The translations under genes were made by a program, and so were the position numbers. Below are positions 53,449-60,194 of a DNA stretch of 60,194 nt, piece after piece. The notes beneath the pieces are model-generated. The model was not told where the DNA came from, ran no database searches, and saw nothing but the letters and a program-made list of their open reading frames with translations. Source of the stretch: Achromobacter denitrificans NBRC 15125 (GTDB lineage: Bacteria > Pseudomonadota > Gammaproteobacteria > Burkholderiales > Burkholderiaceae_B); NCBI RefSeq assembly GCF_001571365.1, contig NZ_BCTQ01000039.1:1-60194 (forward strand), in the 5' to 3' direction. Position 1 is the stretch's first letter. Each line of letters opens with the position of its first letter.

Positions 53449-53552
53449 CGTCCGCCCGGCGCGCCAGTTCGCCGGCGGCCACGCCGGCACAGGGCTGCGC
53501 CCGCGCGCCCTGCCCGCCGGTTTGCGCCAGGCCAACAGGAGGCGGGAGTTTT

Positions 53553-53576
53553 CGTTATATATTTAACTACACAACG
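53553..53576. promoter_or_regulatory. ModE-like molybdate operator upstream of nifQ
   Basis: CGTTATATA-TTTAAC-TACACAACG has the half-sites and 24-bp total length of ModE operators (CGNTATATA-N6-TAYATAACG). The left half is a perfect match and the right differs at one or two positions. It lies 46 bp before the nifQ-like start, in the promoter region, in an AT-rich island of otherwise GC-rich DNA. Confidence 0.58.
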
Positions 53577-53622
53577 AATGCATTAACACCTGAACTTTCC
53601 AGGCGCCCGCCCCCATCCCGCC

Positions 53623-54270
53623 ATGTCCGCCCTTCCGAACGCCCGTTCCGACACCTCATCCGATTGCGCCGCCACCGCCCAGCGGCTGGCCCGCGCGCTG
53701 CTGCGCTATGCGCCGCCCGGACATCCCGACGCGGGCTTTTTCGCCACCGTGCTGGGCAAGAGCCTCGCGCACGGCGACCTGGGGCGCAGCGGCCTGCCGC
53801 CAGAGGCGCTGCGCGGCCTGCTGGCGCAGCTCTTTCCGGGCGCGCCGGCCGCCCACGACCTGGCCCTGGCGGCGCTGCGCGAACAAGGCGCGGCCTACGC
53901 CGCGCGCGAGCCGGACGACGCCCAGGCGGAATTCACGGGGATGCTGCGCGCGCTGCTGGAGGCCTGGCGCGCGCCGGAGACGGACACCACCCCATGGGTG
54001 ACCGGCGTGCTGGCGCAGGCCTGTCTGCGGCCCGACCACTTGTGGCGCGATTTGGGGCTGTCCGGCCGCGAAGACGTGACCGCCCTGCTGGCGCGCCACT
54101 ATCCCGGCCTGGTGGCGCGCAATGTGCGCAACCTGCGCTGGAAGCAATTCCTGGCTTACTCCGCCCACGAGCATGCCGGCCTGCCGCCGGCGGCCGCGCC
54201 GGGCTGTCCGGACTGCGAGGACTACGGTTTCTGCTACCCGTCCGCGGCCGCGGACGGCCCGCCTCAGTAG
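53623..54270 (+). CDS. nifQ: NifQ-family molybdenum protein, first cysteine of the motif missing
   Basis: 215-aa cytoplasmic protein with the C-terminal NifQ pattern: HLWRDLGL, RHYPGLVARNVRNLRWKQF and Cys195-x2-Cys198-x5-Cys204. NifQ normally has C-x4-C-x2-C-x5-C holding a Mo-Fe-S cluster; residue 190 is Ala here, so the first ligand is lost. NifQ supplies molybdenum for nitrogenase cofactor, but no nif gene is in the window and the group is not known for nitrogen fixation. A ModE-like box upstream supports a molybdenum link. It overlaps the convergent TonB gene by 7 bp. Confidence 0.72.
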   Translation: MSALPNARSDTSSDCAATAQRLARALLRYAPPGHPDAGFFATVLGKSLAHGDLGRSGLPPEALRGLLAQLFPGAPAAHDLALAALREQGAAYAAREPDDAQAEFTGMLRALLEAWRAPETDTTPWVTGVLAQACLRPDHLWRDLGLSGREDVTALLARHYPGLVARNVRNLRWKQFLAYSAHEHAGLPPAAAPGCPDCEDYGFCYPSAAADGPPQ

Positions 54271-56387
54271 CGGTAGGTCGCGCCGATGCCGCCGCCCACG
54301 CTGCGGCCCGCGGCCGGCTCGTAATAGCGGCCGTTGACCTCGTTGACGATCACCGAGCCGGCGTAGCGGCGATCGAACAGATTGTCCACGCGGGCATAGG
54401 CGTTCAACTCCCAGGCGCCCAGCTTCTTCACGTAGCCCGCGCTCAGCGCCGCCACGACATAACCGGGCGCGTCGCCGTCGTTGGCGTCGTTGACGTAGAC
54501 CTTGCTCAGCAAACGCCCTTCCACCGAGGCCTGCCATCCTTCGGGCGGCGCCCAGGCCAGCGACGCATACGCCGCCTGGCGCGCGATGCCGGGAATGCGG
54601 TTGCCGGCGCGGATGTCGCCCGGCCCGTCGTCGACATAGCGCGCGTTCAGCCAGGTATAGGCAAGCTGCGCGCGCCCGTTCCGGGCGAACTCGCCCGACC
54701 AGCCCAGCTCGATGCCGTCGCGCCGCGTGCGGCCGGCGTTCTGGTAACTGGTCCGGCCGCCGGCGCTGCCCGCCGATACGATCTCGTCGTCGGTCGACGC
54801 GTGGAACACCGCCGCCGTCAGCAGCCCGCCCGCGACGCGCGCCTTCACGCCCGCCTCCAGGTTGGTGCTCAAGGCCGGCGCCAAGCCGAAATTCAAGCCG
54901 GGCTGGCCGCCGGGCCGGTACGAGAGTTCGTTGAGCGTCGGCGTCTCGAAGCCGCGCCCGTACGAGGCGTAGAGGCTCAGGCCGGGATCCGGGGCATAGC
55001 GCAGGGCCGCCACCGGCAGCGCCTTGCGGTAGCGCGCAGTGCCGCTGTCGTCGGCGTTGCCCGGCGCCACGTAGCGGTCGTCGGAATCGAAATTCACCGT
55101 GCTGTAGCGCAGGCCCGCGTCCAGCGTCCACCTTTCCGAGACCTGCCAGGACGCCTGCAGGTAGGGATCGGCGTTGTAGACGGTATTGGTTTCGTCGCGC
55201 CTGAGCGCGCCGCGCACGCCCAGCTGCCGGCCGGCGCCCGAGCCGGTGTAGTTCTCGTAGCCCTTGCGGGTTTCGCGCAGGGAATCGTAGGAAAAGCCGC
55301 CCACCAGGGTCAGGGGCCGGCCCGCGGCGGTCGTCTCGGTGGTCCAGCGCAGGTCCGCCCCGCCGTACTGGCGTTTCAGGTCGATGACCCCGCCCGCCTG
55401 GGACGGCGCCATCTGCGCGGCGGGCGGGATCGCCTGGTATTGCGTGGTATCGCGCTGGCCGTAGTAGACCATCAGGCGCAGGGTATTGCGGCCGTCGACC
55501 TCGCGTTCGTAGATCGCGCCTCCCTGCGTCTGCCTGACCGTCTTGCGCGTGTCGTATTGCTCGGCCAGCGGCGCGGAGCGCGGCTCGTCCTGGAATTGCC
55601 GGTAAGTCAGGCCCAGCGGATCCTGCGCCTTCAGGTCCACGCTGTTGGCCACCAGGGTCAACCGGCTGGCGTCGTCGAGCTGCAGGCCCAGCTTGGCGTT
55701 GCCCAGGTTCTTGCGGGCGGCGCTGTGGTCGCGGTAGCCGTCGGTGGTGAAACGGGTCAGGTCCACCACGTAGTCCAGGGCGCCCGGCCCCGAGCCCGAG
55801 GCGCCGTTGGCGCGCAGGCCGTAGCGCCAGGTTCCGTCGCTGCCGCCCCAGCCGCTGGCCGACAGCGACGGCGGCTCGACGCCATCCTCGGTGCTGACCA
55901 GGATCACGCCGCCCGACGAGTTGCCGTAGAGCGCGGAGAACGGCCCGCGCAGCACCTCGACCCGGCCGATCGAACCGATGTCGATGTTCGAGGTCTGCCC
56001 CTGCCCGTCCGGCATGGTGGCGGGGATGCCGTCCACATAGAGACGCACGCCGCGCACGCCGAAGGTGGAGCGCGCCCCGAAGCCGCGGCTGGAAATCTGC
56101 AGGTCCTGCGCGTAGTTCTGGCGGTTCTGGATCTGCAACCCGGGCACGCCGGCCAGCCCTTCGGACAGGTTGATGCCCGGCTGGCCGCGGCGCATTTGCG
56201 CGCCCTCCACCACGTCGACCGAGGCCGGGGTGTCCATCACCGAGGCGCCCAGGCGCGTGCCGGTGACGACGACCGCCGGCAGTTCCGCCTCGCCCGGCTG
56301 TGCCCACGCGCCCGCCGGGACCGATGCCAGCAGCCCCCGCAGAGCCCAGCCCCGCATACCCGAACGCCACCCCTCCCGCTCAGCCAA
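54264..56387 (-). CDS. TonB-dependent outer-membrane receptor
   Basis: 707-aa receptor (or about 697 from the ATG at 56357, which gives a more compact signal peptide ending AGAWAQPGE). The TonB box region ELPAVVVTGTR is followed by a plug (DTPASVDVVEGAQMRRGQPGINLSEGLAGVPGLQIQNRQNYAQDLQISSRGFGARSTFGVRG in segments) and a barrel ending GIGATYRY. The plug is of the FecA/IutA-like superfamily, frequent in receptors for metal chelates. There is no transporter gene beside it; the convergent neighbour is nifQ. Ligand unknown. Confidence 0.84.
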   Translation of the reverse strand: MAEREGWRSGMRGWALRGLLASVPAGAWAQPGEAELPAVVVTGTRLGASVMDTPASVDVVEGAQMRRGQPGINLSEGLAGVPGLQIQNRQNYAQDLQISSRGFGARSTFGVRGVRLYVDGIPATMPDGQGQTSNIDIGSIGRVEVLRGPFSALYGNSSGGVILVSTEDGVEPPSLSASGWGGSDGTWRYGLRANGASGSGPGALDYVVDLTRFTTDGYRDHSAARKNLGNAKLGLQLDDASRLTLVANSVDLKAQDPLGLTYRQFQDEPRSAPLAEQYDTRKTVRQTQGGAIYEREVDGRNTLRLMVYYGQRDTTQYQAIPPAAQMAPSQAGGVIDLKRQYGGADLRWTTETTAAGRPLTLVGGFSYDSLRETRKGYENYTGSGAGRQLGVRGALRRDETNTVYNADPYLQASWQVSERWTLDAGLRYSTVNFDSDDRYVAPGNADDSGTARYRKALPVAALRYAPDPGLSLYASYGRGFETPTLNELSYRPGGQPGLNFGLAPALSTNLEAGVKARVAGGLLTAAVFHASTDDEIVSAGSAGGRTSYQNAGRTRRDGIELGWSGEFARNGRAQLAYTWLNARYVDDGPGDIRAGNRIPGIARQAAYASLAWAPPEGWQASVEGRLLSKVYVNDANDGDAPGYVVAALSAGYVKKLGAWELNAYARVDNLFDRRYAGSVIVNEVNGRYYEPAAGRSVGGGIGATYRY

Positions 56388-56440
56388 ATCCGCCTCCCTG
56401 GCCAGACACGCATCCCCGGGAATCGGTTCTAATGGCTCCC

Positions 56441-56656
56441 ATGGATAACTCGCAAGACATCGAACGCCGCCTGCTGGAACTGGAAGTCAAGACCAGCTTC
56501 GCGGACGACCTGCTGGAACAGCTCAACCAGATCATCGTCCGCCAGCAACAGCAGATCGACCGGCTGCTGCGCGAAGTGGCCGACCTGCGCCAGCAGGCGC
56601 CCGAGGGCGCCGCCCCTTTCCGCAGCCTGCGCGACGAACTGCCTCCGCACTACTGA
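56441..56656 (+). CDS. slyX: SlyX-family protein
   Basis: 71-aa coiled-coil protein with the whole SlyX pattern (ERRLLELEVKTSFADDLLEQLNQIIVRQQQQIDRL, ending DELPPHY). The role of SlyX is unknown. An in-frame ATG 9 bp upstream (56432) is an alternative start. It is divergent from the TonB receptor. Confidence 0.88.
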   Translation: MDNSQDIERRLLELEVKTSFADDLLEQLNQIIVRQQQQIDRLLREVADLRQQAPEGAAPFRSLRDELPPHY

Positions 56657-56791
56657 GGCCCGCCGTCCGGCGCGCCCCTGCCCCCCCGTTTTCCATGCAG
56701 CCCCGACGCGCCATGCAGGCGCGAAATCGGGCGCTTGCGCGCGCCCTATCGGTTCCATAAATAGCAACTATAGACAAATAATTAGCCATTC

Positions 56792-56807
56792 TTTCCATTG
56801 ATGGAAA
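56792..56807. promoter_or_regulatory. Palindrome TTTCCAT-TG-ATGGAAA upstream of a DUF4148 gene
   Basis: A perfect 7+7 bp inverted repeat in an AT-rich block, 133 bp before the DUF4148 start. The rest of the 283-bp gap (56657-56939) holds no gene I can support. A regulator-binding site is possible but unassigned. Confidence 0.35.
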
Positions 56808-56939
56808 TATCTTTTACCGATATACGGGTTTATCCCTACTCCGATTCAGCGCACTATTGAGCCATCGGGAAACAGCAACGAAGCACGACGGATAGGCCGC
56901 CGGATTCGCTCCCAAAGCTCTTGAAATCGGAGATTTACC

Positions 56940-57296
56940 ATGAAGACCCTTGCTACCGCTTTGATGATGTCCCTGGCCGCGCTGAGCGCCGGCGCCTACG
57001 CCGCCTCGCCCAACATCGAACCCAACAACGTCCCGTTCCAGGGCGTTTACGGCACGCCGTACGAAGGCCCGACCCGCGCCCAGGTGCAAGCCGAACTGGC
57101 TGCCGCCAAGGCCGCCGGCCAGGTCAGCGACGTCGAACCGAACAACGTGCCGTTCCAGGGCGTCTACGGCGCTCCCCAATCCGGCAAGACCCGCGCCGAA
57201 GTGCGCGCCGAACTGGCCGCGGCGAAGGCCGCCGGCATGGTGTCGGACGTCGAGCCCAATGACATGCCGTTCGCCGGCGTCTACCACGCGAACTAA
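56940..57296 (+). CDS. Secreted DUF4148 protein with an internal tandem repeat
   Basis: 118-aa exported protein; the signal peptide ends AYAASPN. The mature part is a tandem repeat with a 39-residue period: (I/V)EPNNVPFQGVYG...TRAxVxAELAAAKAAG starts at residues 26 and 65 and a partial third at 104 (VEPNDMPFAGVYH). Each unit combines the DUF4148 helix with a fixed EPNNVPFQGVYG loop. Function unknown. It is followed by a strong terminator, so it is a single-gene unit, probably well expressed. Confidence 0.82.
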   Translation: MKTLATALMMSLAALSAGAYAASPNIEPNNVPFQGVYGTPYEGPTRAQVQAELAAAKAAGQVSDVEPNNVPFQGVYGAPQSGKTRAEVRAELAAAKAAGMVSDVEPNDMPFAGVYHAN

Positions 57297-57332
57297 GCCC
57301 GCGCGGATTTACCCCTCCCCTTGTTGTACCTT

Positions 57333-57360
57333 GGCCGCCGGCAATCCGGCGGCCTTTTTT
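57333..57360 (+). terminator. Rho-independent terminator after the DUF4148 gene
   Basis: GGCCGCCGG-CAAT-CCGGCGGCC is a perfect 9-bp stem with a 4-nt loop, followed by six T residues. Confidence 0.92.
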
Positions 57361-57407
57361 GTCGCCGGGCCGCCCCAAGACAAAACGTGCCCCCTTGGGG
57401 GCAGCGG
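57361..57407 (-). repeat. Diverged single copy of the GC-rich intergenic repeat
   Basis: On the opposite orientation to the array at 18171-18560, this segment keeps the blocks CGCCGGGCCGCCCCAAG and CCCCC-TT-GGGGGCAGC, with the intervening ten or so bases altered. It begins immediately after the terminator at 57333-57360. Confidence 0.55.
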
Positions 57408-57530
57408 CGTGAAGCATTTCTGCGTCCGCCGCGCGTTCTCCGCGCATACTGCTATGCTGGCCCCGGCCGCCGCAAGGTCCTTGCCGCGGCCGCCCCGCCC
57501 CCGCGATCGCTCCTCTGGGAAAAAGCAGCC

Positions 57531-58598
57531 ATGTTTCTGGAAAAACGTTCGTTCGCCGCCGCCTGCGCCGCCGCCGCCCTCGCGGCGGGCATGGCGGTTG
57601 CGCCGGTGGCGCAAGCCTGCACGCGCTTCGTTTATCACGGCGCCGGCGAGCAGGTCATCACCGCGCGCTCCATGGACTGGAAAGTCGACGTGGGCACCAA
57701 TCTGTGGGTATTTCCGCGCGGCATGGAGCGATCCGGCGAGGCCGGTCCGAACTCCGTCAAATGGACCTCGCGGTACGGCAGCGTCATCGCATCCGGCTAC
57801 GACATCTCCACCACGGACGGCATGAACGAGGCGGGGCTGGTGGCCAACGTCCTGTGGCTGGTCGAATCCTCCTATCCGCGCTACGACGGCAAGACGCCCG
57901 GCCTGACCATCGCCGCCTGGGCGCAATACGTGCTCGACAATTTCGCCACCGTGCCGGAAGCCGTCGAGGCGCTGGCCAAGCAGCCCTTTACCGTCGTCAC
58001 CGACAGCGTGCCGGGCGAAAGCCGGCTCGCCACCCTGCATCTCTCGATCTCGGACGCCAGCGGAGACAGCGCCATCATCGAATACATCGATGGCAAGCAG
58101 GTCATCCACCACAGCCGCGCGTATCAGGTGATGACCAATTCCCCGATCTTCGAGAAGCAGCTGGCGCTGAACGAATACTGGCAACAGATCGGCGGCACGG
58201 TGATGCTGCCCGGCACGAACCGCGCCTCCGACCGTTACGCGCGCGCCTCGTTCTACGTGAACGCGATCCCGAAGAGCGAAAACGCGGTCGAAGCCATCGC
58301 CAGCGCCTTCAGCGTGATCCGCAACGTATCGGTGCCCTTCGGCATCACCACGCCGGACCAGCCCAATATTTCCTCCACGCGCTGGCGCACCGTGTCCGAC
58401 CACAAGCGCAAGCGCTATTTCTTCGAGTCGGCCCTGACCCCGAATATTTTCTGGGTCGACCTGACCCGACTGGATTTCACCCCGCAGACCGGGAAGGTCA
58501 TGAAGCTCGACCTCGGGCCGGACCAGGCCCATATCTACGCCGGCATGGCCAACGACGAATTCAAGCCGGCAGAACCATTCAAATTCCTCGGGCTGTGA
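57531..58598 (+). CDS. Secreted choloylglycine/penicillin V acylase-family linear amide hydrolase
   Basis: 355-aa Ntn-hydrolase. The signal peptide ends AQA, directly before Cys30-Thr-Arg-Phe; cleavage there would leave Cys as the N-terminal nucleophile. The Arg and Asp partners (ITARSMDWKVD) and the segments STTDGMNEAGLVANVLWL and MTNSPIFEKQ follow the family. Members hydrolyse bile-salt conjugates, penicillin V or acyl-homoserine lactones. Gram-negative PVA-like enzymes often take acyl-homoserine lactones, so quorum quenching is one possibility, not shown. The start at 57531 has a weak AAGCAG upstream but gives the exact signal peptide. Confidence 0.85.
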   Translation: MFLEKRSFAAACAAAALAAGMAVAPVAQACTRFVYHGAGEQVITARSMDWKVDVGTNLWVFPRGMERSGEAGPNSVKWTSRYGSVIASGYDISTTDGMNEAGLVANVLWLVESSYPRYDGKTPGLTIAAWAQYVLDNFATVPEAVEALAKQPFTVVTDSVPGESRLATLHLSISDASGDSAIIEYIDGKQVIHHSRAYQVMTNSPIFEKQLALNEYWQQIGGTVMLPGTNRASDRYARASFYVNAIPKSENAVEAIASAFSVIRNVSVPFGITTPDQPNISSTRWRTVSDHKRKRYFFESALTPNIFWVDLTRLDFTPQTGKVMKLDLGPDQAHIYAGMANDEFKPAEPFKFLGL

Positions 58599-58693
58599 GC
58601 CCGCGCCCGGCCTGACGCCGGGTTTCGCGCTGCGGTACTATCGGCGCAAGATCCGGCATCACACAACGACTCTACAAACCAGGGAGCCCCATC

Positions 58694-59074
58694 TTGAAAA
58701 CCACCCGCGTTCTCGCCTCCATGCTCGTGGCATGCGGCATCTCGGCCACGGCGGTCGCCGCCCCGCCCGTGATGCTGAACAATGCCATCATCACCCAGAT
58801 CCCCAAGGCCGACCGGAATTCGTTCCATGAAGCCGTGGCCCAGTCGCTGAACAGCTCCGCCGACGGCCAGCGCACCGAATGGTCCAGCACGCACCAGCGC
58901 CAGAAGGCGCCGCCCATCACGGTGCAACTGACCCCGACCCAGACCAGCAAGGTCAAGAACGACCAGACCTGCCGCTTCCTCGTGGGCGATTTCGCCCGCG
59001 GCGCCACCACGGAAAAATGGCAGTTCTGGTTCTGCAAGCAGCCCGACGGCACCTGGAAGGCCAGCAGCAACTAG
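58694..59074 (+). CDS. Secreted surface-antigen-like protein (RT0821/Lpp0805 type domain)
   Basis: 126-aa exported protein; the signal peptide ends AVAAPPVML. The mature part has a helix (DRNSFHEAVAQSLNSSADGQRTEW) followed by a beta-rich end with two cysteines, CRFLVGDF and FWFCKQPDGTWK. This is the pattern of the C-terminal domain found in 17-kDa surface antigens and RT0821/Lpp0805 proteins. It probably forms a periplasmic or outer-membrane disulfide-bonded domain. Function unknown. Single gene with its own terminator. Confidence 0.68.
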   Translation: MKTTRVLASMLVACGISATAVAAPPVMLNNAIITQIPKADRNSFHEAVAQSLNSSADGQRTEWSSTHQRQKAPPITVQLTPTQTSKVKNDQTCRFLVGDFARGATTEKWQFWFCKQPDGTWKASSN

Positions 59075-59128
59075 GGCCTGTCAACACTAAGCCCTTCTCA
59101 TCGCGCGGCGCGCGCCGCGCCAATGACA

Positions 59129-59172
59129 ATGCGCGCTGGCCCATCCCGGAATGGAGGCAGCGCGCATTTTTT
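59129..59172 (+). terminator. Rho-independent terminator after the surface-antigen-like gene
   Basis: ATGCGCGCT (59129-59137) pairs with AGCGCGCAT (59159-59167) around a 21-nt region, followed by a run of T residues to 59172. Confidence 0.82.
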
Positions 59173-59204
59173 CATGGGCGGGCCGTCGCGCCCGCGCCCG
59201 GAGC

Positions 59205-60194
59205 TCAGGCCTGCTGATCGATCCGGTTGGCGTCCAGCACGGTCATCGCAGCCATATTGATGATGCGGCGCACGGTGGAGCTGGAGGTCAGGATGTGCAC
59301 CGGCGCATTCGCGCCCAGCAGGAACGGACCCACCGCCACGTTGCTGCCCGCCGCCGTCTTGAGCAGGTTGTAGGCGATGTTGCCGGAGTCCACGTTCGGG
59401 CACACCAGCAGGTTCGCCTCGCCCTTGAGCGACGAGGACGGCAGGATCCGCATGCGCAGCGCTTCGTCCAGCGCGCAATCGCCGTGCATTTCGCCATCGA
59501 TCTCCAGGTCCGGCGCGATCTCGCGCACCAGTTCCAGCGCCCGGCGCATCTTCGCGCCCGAAGCCGAACTGCCCGACCCGAAATTCGAGCGCGACAGCAG
59601 CGCCACCTTGGGCGCCAGGTTCATGCGGGCCATTTCCTGCGCCGCCATCACCGTGAATTCCGCGATCTGTTCGGCCGAGGGCTCATCGTTCACGTGCGTG
59701 TCGACCAGCACCACCGTGCGTTCGTTGAGCAGCAGGATGTTCATTGCCGCGTACACGTTGTGGCCGGGACGGCGCCCGATCACTTCGCCCACGAAGCGCA
59801 GATGGTCGTGATACGCGCCGACCGTGCCGCAGACCATGCCGTCGGCATCGCCCAGGCGCACCATCATCGCGCCGATCAGCGTCAGGCGGCGGCGCATTTC
59901 CACGCGCGCCATTTCCTTGGTGATGCCGCGGCGGCACATCAATTCCCAGTACGTCGTCCAGTACTGGTGGAAACGCTCGTCGTATTCGGGGTTGGTGACT
60001 TCGACGTCCTCGCCCAGGCGCAGGCGCAGGCCGAATTTCTCGATGCGCGACAGCAGCACCGCGGGGCGGCCCACCAGGATCGGACGGGCCAGGCCTTCGT
60101 CCACCACCACCTGCACGGCGCGCAGCACGCGCTCGTCTTCGCCTTCCGTGAACACGATGCGGGCCTTGCCGCCATCGCGCACGATGCGCTTGGC
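59205..60194 (-). CDS. maeB: NADP-dependent malic enzyme, C-terminal phosphotransacetylase-like part (5' end outside window)
   Basis: The visible 329 residues are the phosphotransacetylase-like domain of the large MaeB-type malic enzyme: ARIVFTEGEDERVLRAVQVVVDEGLARPILVGRP, EMRRRLTLIGAMMVRLGDADGMVCGT, LVDTHVN and EIDGEMHGDCALDEALR. Stand-alone Pta proteins do not carry this beginning or the linker EYDERFHQYW. The frame stays open to the window end, so the N-terminal malic-enzyme domain lies beyond 60194. The domain is regulatory (acetyl-CoA sensing) rather than catalytic in known MaeB. Confidence 0.9.
   Translation of the reverse strand, partial: AKRIVRDGGKARIVFTEGEDERVLRAVQVVVDEGLARPILVGRPAVLLSRIEKFGLRLRLGEDVEVTNPEYDERFHQYWTTYWELMCRRGITKEMARVEMRRRLTLIGAMMVRLGDADGMVCGTVGAYHDHLRFVGEVIGRRPGHNVYAAMNILLLNERTVVLVDTHVNDEPSAEQIAEFTVMAAQEMARMNLAPKVALLSRSNFGSGSSASGAKMRRALELVREIAPDLEIDGEMHGDCALDEALRMRILPSSSLKGEANLLVCPNVDSGNIAYNLLKTAAGSNVAVGPFLLGANAPVHILTSSSTVRRIINMAAMTVLDANRIDQQA

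Noticed and set aside
57361..57530. An N-terminal extension of the Ntn amidase starting at 57321
   Set aside because: The extra 70 residues are translated from a terminator and a repeat, and would bury the signal peptide.

Overview
The window is GC-rich (about 70%), densely coded DNA from a beta-proteobacterium, most likely an Alcaligenaceae member of the Bordetella/Achromobacter group. The signs are a heme locus with the Bordetella hurIR-bhuRSTUV order, a Bug-type solute receptor, small secreted DUF4148 proteins, a RegB/RegA-type redox pair next to a cyo oxidase operon, and GC-rich repeats between genes. I saw no rRNA, tRNA, CRISPR array, transposase or prophage. The content looks chromosomal, rich in transport and metal handling, with four TonB-dependent receptors in 60 kb.

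Layout. 1-7.3 kb: nitrogen scavenging. A partial allophanate hydrolase diverges from a complete urea ABC importer urtABCDE, which has a sigma-54 type promoter and an NtrC-like site. 7.3-12.9 kb: DUF2946 protein, TonB receptor, PepSY reductase-like protein, arsC and a PAP2 phosphatase. 12.9-18.6 kb: tartrate/isopropylmalate-type dehydrogenase with a Bug receptor, two divergent alkylation-repair genes (ogt and an Ada-AlkA fusion) around a long inverted repeat, a LysR regulator and a four-copy tandem repeat. 18.6-27.1 kb: yajQ, then the heme-uptake locus bhuVUTSR-hurRI behind a Fur-like box. 27.2-33.8 kb: small membrane and secreted proteins, a YafY/WYL regulator sharing an operator with a VOC gene, kynU with its Lrp-type regulator, hemolysin III and a Tat-exported P1 peptidase. 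34.0-36.3 kb: cystine-type ABC importer. 36.3-44.1 kb: a seven-gene TonB/FecBCD-type uptake operon that also encodes two paralogous amidotransferase-fold proteins without a nucleophile and an FmdE-like protein, with a divergent Crp-type regulator. A Fur-like box nearly identical to the heme one lies between them. 44.1-53.5 kb: NlpD, then copper delivery (DUF2946-Sco-PCuAC), DUF4148, RegB/RegA and cyoABCD behind three RegA-like boxes and an FNR-like site. 53.6-60.2 kb: a NifQ-family gene behind a ModE-like operator, a convergent TonB receptor, SlyX, DUF4148, a secreted Ntn amidase, a surface-antigen-like protein and the 3' end of a malic enzyme gene.

The best candidates for something undescribed are the 36.3-43.3 kb uptake operon and the ModE-box nifQ without any nitrogenase context. 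The regulatory sites were read by eye against remembered family consensus sequences. The protein assignments come from motif and family recognition, not from a database search.
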